64,000 nucleotides of DNA, taken from assembly GCA_013154085.1 (NCBI GenBank), contig JAADDE010000006.1:1-64000 (forward strand), in the 5' to 3' direction. The stretch comes from Thermoproteota archaeon (lineage in GTDB: Archaea; Thermoproteota; Thermoprotei_A; Sulfolobales; Ignicoccaceae). Below are positions 15,390-23,001 of the stretch, one piece after another. The translations under genes and the position numbers were made by a program. The notes under the pieces were generated by a model, which saw nothing but the letters and a program-made list of their open reading frames with translations, was not told the origin of the DNA and ran no database searches. The number at the start of each line of letters is the position of its first letter. Positions within the stretch are counted from its first letter, which is position 1.

Positions 15390-16645
15390 GAGCCCTTCTG
15401 GCGCTGGCAGCCTTCGTTATAGCCTACCTATCGCTGGAGGCCGTCTCGCCTCTGGATCCCGGAGCCTTGACCATAGGCGATCGCGTGGAGGTGCCCTACT
15501 CTTGGGACTTCACCGGGCCTAAGAGCGTCTTGGCATCGGTGAGCCCTCCGGAGCCTCAGTGGCTGCGGGTGGCGTCCTTCACCGTCTACACCGGGAGGGC
15601 TTGGCTCAAGGGCCATGCGCAGCTCGAGGGGCTTGAGGGCGGGGAAGAGTACGTTGTCAGCGTAACGCCGTACGCGATAATGCTGTACCCGGCCTTCCCG
15701 GTGCCCCAGCCCGCTCCCGGAACGGTTCCCAGGGTGGAGGGGGCCGCGCTGAGCGGGGACGCCTTCGTTACCGACCGATTCACCACTAAGGTGTGGGCAA
15801 AGTATTCGCCTCCCTTCCCCTATGCGGACCACCCAGAGCTGTCCGTGCGGGTCGCCTTGCTCCTAGGCGAGCCCAAGGAGTGGTCCACTCCTAGGGTACA
15901 GCAGCTGGCCAAGGAGATACTGGACAAGTTCAAGGATGCTACACTGAGGGACCTCCTAAACTACTTGACCACGTGGCTCCGTTCCAACTACCGCTACGCG
16001 CTGAAGTACTCCGGCGCCCCCGCGGAGGATCCGGTCGACTGGTTCCTCTTCGTCTCGAAGACTGGTATGTGTGTCCACTTTGCGTCTGCCGCTGCTGTGT
16101 TGCTGAACGACATGGGAATAAGAGCGAGGGTCGTCTACGGCTTCGCTAACAGTTACTTGAACGGCGACGTTAGGGTGTTCGTCACCCCTACGCACTTGTG
16201 GGTGGAGGTCTGGACCCCTAGGGGCTGGGTGCCTTGGGACCCCTCGCCGCCCATGAGTGTTGGGTTTGAGGAGAGGCGAGAAACCCCTCAGAGGGTGGAG
16301 GCGCCGGCGCTCCAAGCCCAAGGCGGAGGCGCGGGTGCCGCCGGCCGGGCCCCACAGCTCAGGGTGGGGTGGTTGTTGCCCGTCGCCGTGCTGGCGTTGC
16401 TCTATGGAAAAGATGCTGTGGGATGGCTGAGGTCGTGGCCTTTGGCCTTTAGGAGGTGTGCCGAGAGGCGGTACGGCGTGAGGGGGCTCACGCTCAGGGA
16501 GCTCGGGAGGCTCACCGGAATCGAGGAGCTGAAGGAGGCCCAAGAGGAGTTCTTGAGAAGTGGCAAGTGGCCCCGCAGAGGGTTGATGAAGGCCCTGGCG
16601 TTATGCCTTCGGTGGTCCCTTCGCATCCCCTTCAGGCGGCGGTGA
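15386..16645 (+). CDS. Membrane-anchored transglutaminase-like protease/ligase
   Basis: Signal/anchor at the N-terminus (LLALAAFVIAYLSLEAV), then an extracytoplasmic domain with the transglutaminase-core triad: Cys in TGMCVHFASA (about residue 227), His in THLWVEVW (about 270) and Asp in PWDPSPP (about 285). After a Gly/Ala-rich linker comes a second transmembrane helix (VGWLLPVAVLALLYG) and a basic cytosolic tail of ~80 residues. It acts outside the membrane; the substrate is unknown. ATG 15386 overlaps the moxR stop. Confidence 0.85.
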   Translation: MRALLALAAFVIAYLSLEAVSPLDPGALTIGDRVEVPYSWDFTGPKSVLASVSPPEPQWLRVASFTVYTGRAWLKGHAQLEGLEGGEEYVVSVTPYAIMLYPAFPVPQPAPGTVPRVEGAALSGDAFVTDRFTTKVWAKYSPPFPYADHPELSVRVALLLGEPKEWSTPRVQQLAKEILDKFKDATLRDLLNYLTTWLRSNYRYALKYSGAPAEDPVDWFLFVSKTGMCVHFASAAAVLLNDMGIRARVVYGFANSYLNGDVRVFVTPTHLWVEVWTPRGWVPWDPSPPMSVGFEERRETPQRVEAPALQAQGGGAGAAGRAPQLRVGWLLPVAVLALLYGKDAVGWLRSWPLAFRRCAERRYGVRGLTLRELGRLTGIEELKEAQEEFLRSGKWPRRGLMKALALCLRWSLRIPFRRR

Positions 16646-16992
16646 GCGCTTTGCTCTTGCTCTCGGCGGCGGTGATAGTTCTGAGCGCCTACCAAGCCAG
16701 CGCCGAGGCCATTCCGGAAATGAAGTTCTTAGGCGAGAGGGCGTATCTAAGGGGGAGAAGGCTCAGGCTGGCCGAGGCGGCGGTCGAGGAGGTGGAGCTC
16801 TCACTCAAGGGGCCGGCCAAGGTCCTAGCATTGCTCCCGCTGAGGCACGCTAGGGAATACCTAGCCTACGAGGCTTGGGGGCCGGCGGTCTACGAGGCCT
16901 CTAGGGCATACCGCTTAATCAAGAAGCTTTTGCGAACCACTTCCTCAAGAGCCCGGCTCTCAAGAGCCTCCTATAGCCGTAGCCGGCCTTGA
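16642..16992 (+). CDS. Small membrane-anchored helical protein
   Basis: GTG 16642 overlaps the transglutaminase stop (GTGA), implying translational coupling. The product has an N-terminal anchor (ALLLLSAAVIVLSAYQA) and then amphipathic helices (LRLAEAAVEEVELSLKGPAK, YEASRAYRLIKKLLR) likely outside the membrane. The last ~25 residues (Arg/Ser-rich) are encoded in a 74-base overlap with the convergent DUF364 gene and look less natural. Third member of the MoxR operon; function unknown. Confidence 0.6.
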   Translation: MSALLLLSAAVIVLSAYQASAEAIPEMKFLGERAYLRGRRLRLAEAAVEEVELSLKGPAKVLALLPLRHAREYLAYEAWGPAVYEASRAYRLIKKLLRTTSSRARLSRASYSRSRP

Positions 16993-17695
16993 GCAAGGAG
17001 AGCACTTTTCCCTGCTCCTCCCGCGGCACGTATGTGCCCCCGACGTGCGTAGCCCCTAGTAGCTTGGCCATATAGGGATGAATGGTCGCGGTCGGCCCTA
17101 TTAGGGCCTTCACCCTCGCCGGTATCTTTTCAAATGCGAAGACTGAGCGCGGGTCCAGCAGAGACGAGCCGGTTGCAATTATCACGTCGGCCTCACCTTC
17201 CAGCAAGATGTAAGATCCCGGATATGCCTCGACGCCCATCTCCTTCGCCTCGCAGCGGAGCTGAGGATCGTCTTCGTAGAGCCTCACAGAGGCTCCCGCG
17301 TCCAGCAGATCCTTAATGATTCCCTTCATGTGCCCTATCAGTATTACCGTCTCCCCCTTTTCTATCCCCAGCGCCTCCGCGAGCTTGGGGGGAGGCATCT
17401 CAACCTCTCCGCCCGAGTCTATCCACAGCTGCGTCAAGGCGCTCATACTGGCCAGCGCCAGGGAGGTCTCGACCGGCCCCTTCCACGCGTGGAGGAAGAG
17501 CTTCCTCACGTACATCCCGGGCTCGGGTACGAAGTCTGGGGCCTCCGCGTCGGGAACGAACGCGAAGCCCAGCCTGCCCTCCACCAAGGCGTAGCTCAGC
17601 TTCCTGCCCACTCCGAAGTCGGAGAGCTTCGCCGAGGACCACTTGGTAAGCGGCGATTTGAGGGTTGCTAACAACGCGTTCGAGAGCATGTTCAA
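16919..17695 (-). CDS. DUF364 family protein (putative heavy-metal chelation domain)
   Basis: 258 residues matching the DUF4213/DUF364 architecture: an N-terminal domain (ALASMSALTQL), then a Rossmann-like part with LIGHMKGIIKDLLDAGASV, IIATGSSLLDPRSV and IGPTATIHPYMAKLLGATHVGG. Family members are proposed to bind metals or metal cofactors, but the biochemistry is unsettled. Start ATG 17695 (a second ATG is two codons in). No metal-cofactor genes adjacent. Confidence 0.75.
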   Translation of the reverse strand: MNMLSNALLATLKSPLTKWSSAKLSDFGVGRKLSYALVEGRLGFAFVPDAEAPDFVPEPGMYVRKLFLHAWKGPVETSLALASMSALTQLWIDSGGEVEMPPPKLAEALGIEKGETVILIGHMKGIIKDLLDAGASVRLYEDDPQLRCEAKEMGVEAYPGSYILLEGEADVIIATGSSLLDPRSVFAFEKIPARVKALIGPTATIHPYMAKLLGATHVGGTYVPREEQGKVLSLLKAGYGYRRLLRAGLLRKWFAKAS

Positions 17696-17733
17696 GCTTC
17701 TCTACCAGTTGCCGGGCGCGCGCGAGCGAAAAA

Positions 17734-18012
17734 TCAGTTAGGCTCCTCTCCGGGCTCGACCACCAGCGGAGGCCTCGCTAAAATCTCCGTCACGACGTTC
17801 TTTATCGACAGTCCGTCCAGCATTGAAGACAGCATTATTATCGAGTCCAAATCCTTGGGACTTATCGCCGATGTGTACCTCCTCAGAATCCTCAGCAACG
17901 CTCTACAATACTTCTTTGCCTCTTCGGAAATAGACGCATTGTTTAGCCTCTCAATCAACAGCTCTATCGGTAAGTGCGCGTCTTGCTCTCCTAAGACGTC
18001 CACGCACTTCAA
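17734..18012 (-). CDS. Hypothetical small helical protein downstream of the exosome operon
   Basis: 92 residues, mostly helical (LPIELLIERLNNASISEEAK, YCRALLRILRRYTSAISPKD), with an acidic C-terminal tail. Start TTG 18012, or GTG 18006. It follows rrp42 by ~70 bases on the same strand and may be read through from it. Not recognised. Confidence 0.5.
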   Translation of the reverse strand: MKCVDVLGEQDAHLPIELLIERLNNASISEEAKKYCRALLRILRRYTSAISPKDLDSIIMLSSMLDGLSIKNVVTEILARPPLVVEPGEEPN

Positions 18013-18081
18013 TAAGGCGACCCTTAGGAGGGGGAGACGTGTGGGTTTTCCCGCTCACGCTTTCGTAAACACTGTTAACAT

Positions 18082-18918
18082 TCATTTGGGAGAATTCTCC
18101 GCTATGGATTTTTCAAGTACATCCAGCAGTTCTTTATATTTAGAATAGGCTAGGTTGAAGGCCGGTCCAGCCCTATCTAGGTCCAACCACGCCGGCCCGC
18201 TCTTCTGCAAGCCCACCAGCTTCCCGCCCTCGTCGAACGCAAACACCAGCTTGCCGTCCGAGACCACCTCCTCCTCGAGCGACGGGTCGACTAGGAAGAC
18301 GTTGCCCAGTATTCCGATCGTCACGCTCACCACCCTCTTAGTAACGGGCAACGGCCTCGGGGGGCCGGTCACCTCCACGCTCCCGTCCTCCCGCACCTCG
18401 TACCCCGGCACTTTGGTGTTGAGCAGGGCTCCCATGGCAGCCAGCATCGCTGCGTCGAACAGGTTGCCGTCGTGATCGAGCACGTAGATGTCGAGCCACA
18501 CCACCAGCACCTTTTCTCCGGGTATTAGGACGAGGTCGCTCAAGTCAACTACTCCGGGCTCTCTGAGAGCCCTATCTATTACCCTCGCCAGCTCTATCGC
18601 GTTCTCGTCCGGGGGCCCGGGCTCGAACTCCGAGGAGGCCAGCGGCAAGAGCTCCACGTTTACGTTTAGAACCCCCATCTCCGGCAAGTCCTTGAATGGC
18701 CTTCCGACCTCAACCTTGACTCCGGCCATAACCTTCGTGTTCCCTATTTCTGCGAGCGCGCTGCCGTGGGCCTTGCCGGCAACGCCCAGCGTGAGTTTGA
18801 TCGGTCGGTACTGGTCCAGCCTCCTCTTGTCTATTCTCGTGCCCCTCTTGGCTAGGGAAAGTATGGTCTCTCTCTTCAGCTTCGGAATTATTGGTATGTT
18901 GAAGGGAGTTATGGACAC
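18082..18918 (-). CDS. rrp42: Exosome core subunit Rrp42
   Basis: RNase PH-like, catalytically inactive partner that forms the hexameric ring with Rrp41 and helps bind RNA. Family features include RGTRIDKRRLDQYRPIKL, GSALAEIGNTKVMAGVKVEV, LVVWLDIYVLDHDGNLFDAA and VDPSLEEEVVSDG. Length 278 is typical. Start GTG 18918 overlaps the rrp41 stop by one base and is preceded by GGAGGTGAG within the end of rrp41. Third gene of the rrp4-rrp41-rrp42 operon. Confidence 0.97.
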   Translation of the reverse strand: MSITPFNIPIIPKLKRETILSLAKRGTRIDKRRLDQYRPIKLTLGVAGKAHGSALAEIGNTKVMAGVKVEVGRPFKDLPEMGVLNVNVELLPLASSEFEPGPPDENAIELARVIDRALREPGVVDLSDLVLIPGEKVLVVWLDIYVLDHDGNLFDAAMLAAMGALLNTKVPGYEVREDGSVEVTGPPRPLPVTKRVVSVTIGILGNVFLVDPSLEEEVVSDGKLVFAFDEGGKLVGLQKSGPAWLDLDRAGPAFNLAYSKYKELLDVLEKSIAENSPK

Positions 18919-19643
18919 TACTGCTCACCTCCGTACTTGGTTGCCAAGACCTTCTTCTGGAGGGCGTGGATCTTCTTTATTCCTTCCCATGCCATCTTTA
19001 AGGCCTGAGGAAATTCGTGGGGCTCTATTACGCCGTTCAGTTGCAGGAGGACTATCTTGTTGAGCGTCGGTATGCCGGCGACGGGCATGTCGGCTTCTCC
19101 GTACATGTCCTCCAGCTCGTCTATGTCCAGCACGAGCTTGCCTTGGACCTTTCCCACCGCGACGCCAGCCACCAGGCCCCTCATAGGTATTCCAGCGTCC
19201 GCGAGCGCTAGGGAAGCTGCGGTTATCGCTGCCGTCCTCGTTCCGCCGTCTGCTTGTATTACCTCGACAAACACGTCTATCACCGTCCTGGGGAACAAGT
19301 GGGTCAATATTGTTGCCTCCAAAGCTTCCCTGATAACCTTCGACAGCTCTATCTCTCTGCGCGAGGGCGCCGGGTTCTTCCTTTCCTCCGTGCTGAACGG
19401 AGCCATGTGGTAGCGGCAGCGGATGACCGCCCTGTCCGGAAGGACCATGCCCTTCATGGGAGGCTCCCTGGGGCCGTATACAGCTGCCACCACCTCGGTC
19501 TTGCCTATCTTCAGCCAAGCCGAACCGTCGGCGTTGTGGAGGATGCCGATCTTCATCTCTATCGGTCTTAAGTCCATCGGACCTCTGCCGTCGTGCCTCT
19601 TCCCGTCTTTTAGCAGAGGCACCGGCGATTCCTTGCCGCTCAT
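18918..19643 (-). CDS. rrp41: Exosome catalytic subunit Rrp41
   Basis: Phosphorolytic 3'-5' RNase PH-type subunit. [58 protein letters not shown] and the active-site aspartates around [18 protein letters not shown] are present. Length 241 is normal. ATG 19643 overlaps the rrp4 stop (ATGA), so the ring subunits are translated in series. Confidence 0.97.
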   Translation of the reverse strand: MSGKESPVPLLKDGKRHDGRGPMDLRPIEMKIGILHNADGSAWLKIGKTEVVAAVYGPREPPMKGMVLPDRAVIRCRYHMAPFSTEERKNPAPSRREIELSKVIREALEATILTHLFPRTVIDVFVEVIQADGGTRTAAITAASLALADAGIPMRGLVAGVAVGKVQGKLVLDIDELEDMYGEADMPVAGIPTLNKIVLLQLNGVIEPHEFPQALKMAWEGIKKIHALQKKVLATKYGGEQ

Positions 19644-20356
19644 ATCAATCCCCTCTCGTGCTTTTCGGTGGCGATAAGAACTCTGACCTTCTCAGTGAGG
19701 CCGCTGGTGAATGCTTCTCTTTCAATCAGCTTTATCGCTAAGGTTACTATGTCCTCCAAGTCCTTATTTGGACACTTTATCCATATCCTTCCGTTGGCGC
19801 CTACCACTATGTCGCACCCAGTATCGCCTTTTATTACGTTGAGCATCGATTTCTTCTTGCCTATTACCCTAGGCACGCGGGACGGCTTTATTTCCACTAT
19901 CTTGCCTTCAGTAATCCTCCCTAAGCCCTTTCCTTGAACGTCCAAAATTGGATCCTTGGTCCTGTCGAACGAGTCTATCCTTGCAACTATGTAGTCTCCT
20001 ATGTCCAAGTATTCTTTCAGATTGTCCTTTGCTGGGTTGTAGGGCCTCCCCAGCAGGTTTGAAACGTGCAGTATCCCTATGTAAGGGGCGTTTATGTCCA
20101 CTTGCCAGTGCGTTATCACGAAGTTCTCCACGAGACCGATCACTATGTCGCCGGGTCTCGGTATGTATGTGCCTTCGAGGGGTATCAGAGTTACTACGTT
20201 GTCGTTTATCTCCACAAGCCCGACCACGGCGGCGTATATGGTGTCGTCAATTTTGTAGAGGTACATCACAGATTTGGGATTTATGGTATAGTTCCCCTTC
20301 GCCACGACGTCGCCGGGAAGCACGAGCTTCCTCTGCGGTTCCGTCTGTTGCTTCAT
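19640..20356 (-). CDS. rrp4: Exosome RNA-binding cap subunit Rrp4
   Basis: Cap protein with N-terminal domain ([20 protein letters not shown]), an S1 domain ([30 protein letters not shown]) and a C-terminal KH domain ([31 protein letters not shown]). It guides RNA into the Rrp41-Rrp42 ring. Length 238 is typical. First gene of the operon, divergent from the gene at 20406; the ~50-base gap must hold both promoters. In many archaea an SBDS gene precedes rrp4; it is absent here. Confidence 0.96.
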   Translation of the reverse strand: MKQQTEPQRKLVLPGDVVAKGNYTINPKSVMYLYKIDDTIYAAVVGLVEINDNVVTLIPLEGTYIPRPGDIVIGLVENFVITHWQVDINAPYIGILHVSNLLGRPYNPAKDNLKEYLDIGDYIVARIDSFDRTKDPILDVQGKGLGRITEGKIVEIKPSRVPRVIGKKKSMLNVIKGDTGCDIVVGANGRIWIKCPNKDLEDIVTLAIKLIEREAFTSGLTEKVRVLIATEKHERGLI

Positions 20357-20405
20357 CCCTATACCCCTTAGGACCCCTTTAGGGAAATCCTAATATGGTG
20401 GGCAC

Positions 20406-21113
20406 GTGGAGCTGAAGGTAGTCGCGGCGCAGCTTACGTACATAGAGAGGCTGTACCTCTACCACTACGCCCCCGGGGCAGTGGTCTTGTGGGTGTCCCT
20501 AGAATGGGAGCCCCCCGAAAGCCCTCTGGGCTTCTTGTTCGGAGAGGGCAGGCCGGTACGGTTGGAAGACCTTTTCAAGAGGGCGAAGAGGTACGGCGCT
20601 GGCGTGCTGGTCTTTGATGGTCCCTTGCCCTTCGAGGCCGCGGAGGAGGCGCTGGCTAACGGCTTCGCCGTGGCCGTAAGGCACGACTCTCCCCTCAAGC
20701 TGCCGGAGGGGGCATCGGTGCTGTTGCACGGGAGCGAGCGCTCGGCAGTGGAGGAGCAACTGAGACTCTACGACTCGGTGCACTTGGAGGTGTACGTCCC
20801 GGAGCCCTCTCTCTTGCCCGAAGGGGCGCCGGAGGACTTGCCCATCCACACGTTCTCGTGGAAGGTTTACGCAAGGCTGAAGGACAAGTTCCACTACGTG
20901 TACAACCACGTCCAGCCCTTGAGGGAGGACACTAAGTGTCCCAAGTGCGGGACGCCCAACGCGGTTAGGGAGATGGGTACCCTCATCGGCTGGGACGGGC
21001 CTAGGTGTAGGAGGTGCGGCTTCAAGCTGCACTACCACACCTTCGACTTGCCCGAGGCGCCTAGCTCTGTACGCGAGTGGCTCTCTTGGCGCCCTTCCGT
21101 TCCAGTGCTCTAG
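20406..21113 (+). CDS. PFL-activase-like protein lacking the radical SAM cluster motif
   Basis: 235 residues. The last ~70 (HTFSWKVYARLKDKFHYVYN, then DTKCPKCGTPNAVREMG and CRRCGFKLHYH) resemble the C-terminus of COG1180/AmmeMemoRadiSam-type radical SAM proteins, which end in a YVYN-like strand and paired zinc-ribbon cysteines. The N-terminal two thirds read as alpha/beta units (GAGVLVFDGPLPFEAAEEAL, GFAVAVRHDSPLKL) but contain no CxxxCxxC and no cysteine at all. It may be a degenerate, non-radical paralog with a zinc ribbon. Function unknown. The 3' end overlaps the TFE-beta gene by 53 bases. Confidence 0.6.
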   Translation: MELKVVAAQLTYIERLYLYHYAPGAVVLWVSLEWEPPESPLGFLFGEGRPVRLEDLFKRAKRYGAGVLVFDGPLPFEAAEEALANGFAVAVRHDSPLKLPEGASVLLHGSERSAVEEQLRLYDSVHLEVYVPEPSLLPEGAPEDLPIHTFSWKVYARLKDKFHYVYNHVQPLREDTKCPKCGTPNAVREMGTLIGWDGPRCRRCGFKLHYHTFDLPEAPSSVREWLSWRPSVPVL

Positions 21114-21555
21114 CCGCCTTCTGGAGCCACTGGTTCAGCTTCGGGCACGTGGCCGGGTCGAAGAAGTTGCCGGGCCCGCACTTGCTGGCGTGCGGACAAA
21201 CGGTGCAAGGTATCTTCGCCACCAGCCCCATTCTGACCTTCACGTCCAGCTTTATAGCCCTCGGCACTCTCCTCTCGTACTTCACTTCCTTCTTCTCCTC
21301 GGGCTCCTCCTCTTCTTCGGGTATGTGGTCGACCAGTGCTGTGAGCCTATACGTCTTGCGCCCCTTGACCGTGACCAGCTCTCTGTGTATCAGCTTCTTC
21401 TTGGCGAGCCTCAGTGCTATTCGCGAGCCGTCGCGGCTGTCTATGTTCAGCCTCTTCCAGAGGTCTTGTTGCAGCAACCCCTTCTCTCCGGCCTCTATTA
21501 TCAGCTTCAGCGCCTTCTTCTCAAGATCGCTCAAGTTCAATCTGTCTGATGCCAT
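21061..21555 (-). CDS. TFE-beta / RPC34-like transcription factor with Fe-S motif
   Basis: N-terminal winged helix (LSDLEKKALKLIIEAGEKGL, SRIALRLAKKKLIHRELVTV), an acidic linker and a C-terminal cysteine set (CTVCPHASKCG, then CPKLNQWL) that in crenarchaeal TFE-beta holds a 4Fe-4S cluster. The protein pairs with TFE-alpha to help RNA polymerase open promoters and is related to the human RPC39/RPC34 subunit. Length 164 fits. A CTTTAAATATG promoter element lies at ~21590-21600. Confidence 0.88.
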   Translation of the reverse strand: MASDRLNLSDLEKKALKLIIEAGEKGLLQQDLWKRLNIDSRDGSRIALRLAKKKLIHRELVTVKGRKTYRLTALVDHIPEEEEEPEEKKEVKYERRVPRAIKLDVKVRMGLVAKIPCTVCPHASKCGPGNFFDPATCPKLNQWLQKAARALERKGAKRATRVQS

Positions 21556-21607
21556 CCTTCGGAGACCCGTACAGTTATTCTGTCCGGGATCATATTTAAA
21601 GTCTTAC

Positions 21608-21913
21608 TTACGACGATTCTTCTTGTTCGCTTTCTGACTCCTTGCTCACATCAAATACTTTCGTTCCCTTAAACACCACGTGGCTGACGTCATAATCTGT
21701 CAGCACGCTGAATATCTTCTTTTCCAGCTCCTTTATTTTGTCCTCGTCAACGCTCTCCACGTATACGTTTATGTCAAAAATGGGCATGTTCTTGCCGGCC
21801 CTAAATATCAGCACCTCGGCGTCGGGAAAGGTTTCTGCCACCGCACCGAGCAGGTCCGCAACGGCCCTTGCCTTCCACTTGGCTTTAGTGAAGCGTAGCC
21901 TCAGCCTCTTCAC
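21608..21913 (-). CDS. Conserved crenarchaeal-type hypothetical protein
   Basis: GTG 21913 is preceded by GGGTGAGC in the mRNA; the frame is open further upstream but would run back into the end of aroE. The ~101-residue product has a compact beta-alpha pattern (LRLRFTKAKWKARAVADLLG, DAEVLIFRAGKNMPIFDINV, DEDKIKELEKKIFSVLTDYD) and a Glu/Ser-rich tail. It follows aroE by 32 bases and is probably co-transcribed. No function assigned. Confidence 0.65.
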   Translation of the reverse strand: MKRLRLRFTKAKWKARAVADLLGAVAETFPDAEVLIFRAGKNMPIFDINVYVESVDEDKIKELEKKIFSVLTDYDVSHVVFKGTKVFDVSKESESEQEESS

Positions 21914-21945
21914 GGGCTCACCCGGCTCTGGTCGTGAAGGAGTCG

Positions 21946-22764
21946 TTAAAACGAACGCTTCGCCAGCTCCTCGAGGAGGCGTCTGTACACCTCCCTCCAC
22001 GGCGGAGCCCTACCGAGCCATATTCTCTCGCTCTCAACTCCTTGCACGACGAGCATCTTGAGTCCGTTGACCGCAACGGCCCCTCTCTCCCTCGCCATCT
22101 TGAGGAGGGGCGTGTAGAGCGGCCGGTATATCATGTCTACCACGACCTGGCCCTTTGTGAGGGCCTCGGGAGGAACTGGAGAGGATGAACCGTCCATTCC
22201 TACGGGAGTAGCATTTATCACGACGTCATGCTTCCTTATCTCCCCGACTTCGCTCAAGGACCTCGCCTCTACCCCGAACAGCCTAGCCAGCTCCCTCGCC
22301 CTCTCCGGAGTTCTGTTGAAGATGGTAACGTGAGCGTCGTCCATAAAGGCCACTACGGCGGCCCTCGCCGCTCCCCCCGCTCCTAAGATCGCTATCCTTA
22401 ATCCCTTCGGATCTACGACTTCCTCGACGCTGACCCTTATTCCAGCCACGTCCGTGTTGTAGCCAACGCTCTTATCCTTGAAGTCGATGACGTTCACAGC
22501 CCCGACCCTCCGCGCGACGGGGTCCAGCTCGTCGACGAGCTCCGCTGCCCTTACCTTGTGGGGTATGGTGACGTTTATTCCCCGGAAGATCAGCGGAGCG
22601 GCGCGCATGAAGTCGTCGAGCTTCTCCGGGGGGACGTCAACCTTGAGGTACTCGGCCTCCACACCTAGGATCTCAAACCCTATTCTGTGAAGGACCGGCG
22701 AGAGGGAGTGCGCTATCGGGTGACCGATCACCGCGAACAACGCTGTCCCTCCGGGGGCAGACAT
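21946..22764 (-). CDS. aroE: Shikimate dehydrogenase
   Basis: NADP-dependent reduction of 3-dehydroshikimate to shikimate in aromatic amino acid synthesis. AVIGHPIAHSLSPVLHR, the catalytic lysine in INVTIPHKV, the Rossmann turn ILGAGGAARAAV, IFNRTPERARELA and NATPVGMDG are all intact. Length 272 is normal. ATG 22764 is chosen; a TTG codon precedes it. It is the only gene of the shikimate pathway in the window. Confidence 0.96.
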   Translation of the reverse strand: MSAPGGTALFAVIGHPIAHSLSPVLHRIGFEILGVEAEYLKVDVPPEKLDDFMRAAPLIFRGINVTIPHKVRAAELVDELDPVARRVGAVNVIDFKDKSVGYNTDVAGIRVSVEEVVDPKGLRIAILGAGGAARAAVVAFMDDAHVTIFNRTPERARELARLFGVEARSLSEVGEIRKHDVVINATPVGMDGSSSPVPPEALTKGQVVVDMIYRPLYTPLLKMARERGAVAVNGLKMLVVQGVESERIWLGRAPPWREVYRRLLEELAKRSF

Positions 22765-22768
22765 CAAG

Positions 22769-22779
22769 ATTTATTTACT
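22769..22779 (+). promoter_or_regulatory. TATA box of the Trp-rich miniprotein gene
   Basis: GATTTATTTAC is centred 26 bases before GTG 22800, predicting a leaderless mRNA that begins at or next to the start codon. Confidence 0.6.
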
Positions 22780-22780
22780 T

Positions 22781-22800
22781 CCGTTAGGTATGCCTAACGG
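22781..22800. promoter_or_regulatory. Perfect palindrome, likely repressor operator
   Basis: CCGTTAGG-TATG-CCTAACGG: two perfect 8-base inverted arms with a four-base centre. It lies exactly between the TATA box and the GTG start of the Trp-rich gene, where a bound repressor would block initiation. It also lies just upstream of aroE on the other strand. The TTAGG/CCTAA half-sites resemble sites of DtxR-type metal regulators; that link is inference. Confidence 0.6.
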
Positions 22801-23000
22801 TGATACGCGTGCCCCGTTGGTGGGGTAAGGGCAAGCACGGCTGGCGCTGGTGGTATTGGTATTATTTTGAGAGGAGCGAGCCTCCCCAGCCGCCCGCTGA
22901 GCTCGCCACGAAGGACGAGGTCCCGCCGCCTCCGGCTTGGGGCCCTGGATGGCGCTGGTGGTACTGGTGGTGGTACTCCCAAGGCAACAAGGAGAGATGA
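22800..23000 (+). CDS. Tryptophan/tyrosine-rich miniprotein
   Basis: 66 residues, 13 of them Trp. Two near-identical aromatic blocks (GWRWWYWYYF and GWRWWYWWWY) flank a proline-rich linker (EPPQPPAEL and VPPPPAWGPG); the ends are basic. A well-placed TATA box gives a leaderless transcript starting at GTG 22800. The opposite strand is also open, but has no promoter and a low-complexity composition. Not a family I can name. The blocks recall Trp-rich stretches of some metal-cluster-related small archaeal proteins (DUF5320-like), but the similarity is only in composition. Confidence 0.6.
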   Translation: MIRVPRWWGKGKHGWRWWYWYYFERSEPPQPPAELATKDEVPPPPAWGPGWRWWYWWWYSQGNKER

Positions 23001-23001
23001 T

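Noticed and set aside
22794-22982. Minus-strand frame opposite the Trp-rich gene
   Set aside because: Proline/arginine-rich shadow with no promoter or ribosome-binding site, while the plus strand has a correctly placed TATA box.
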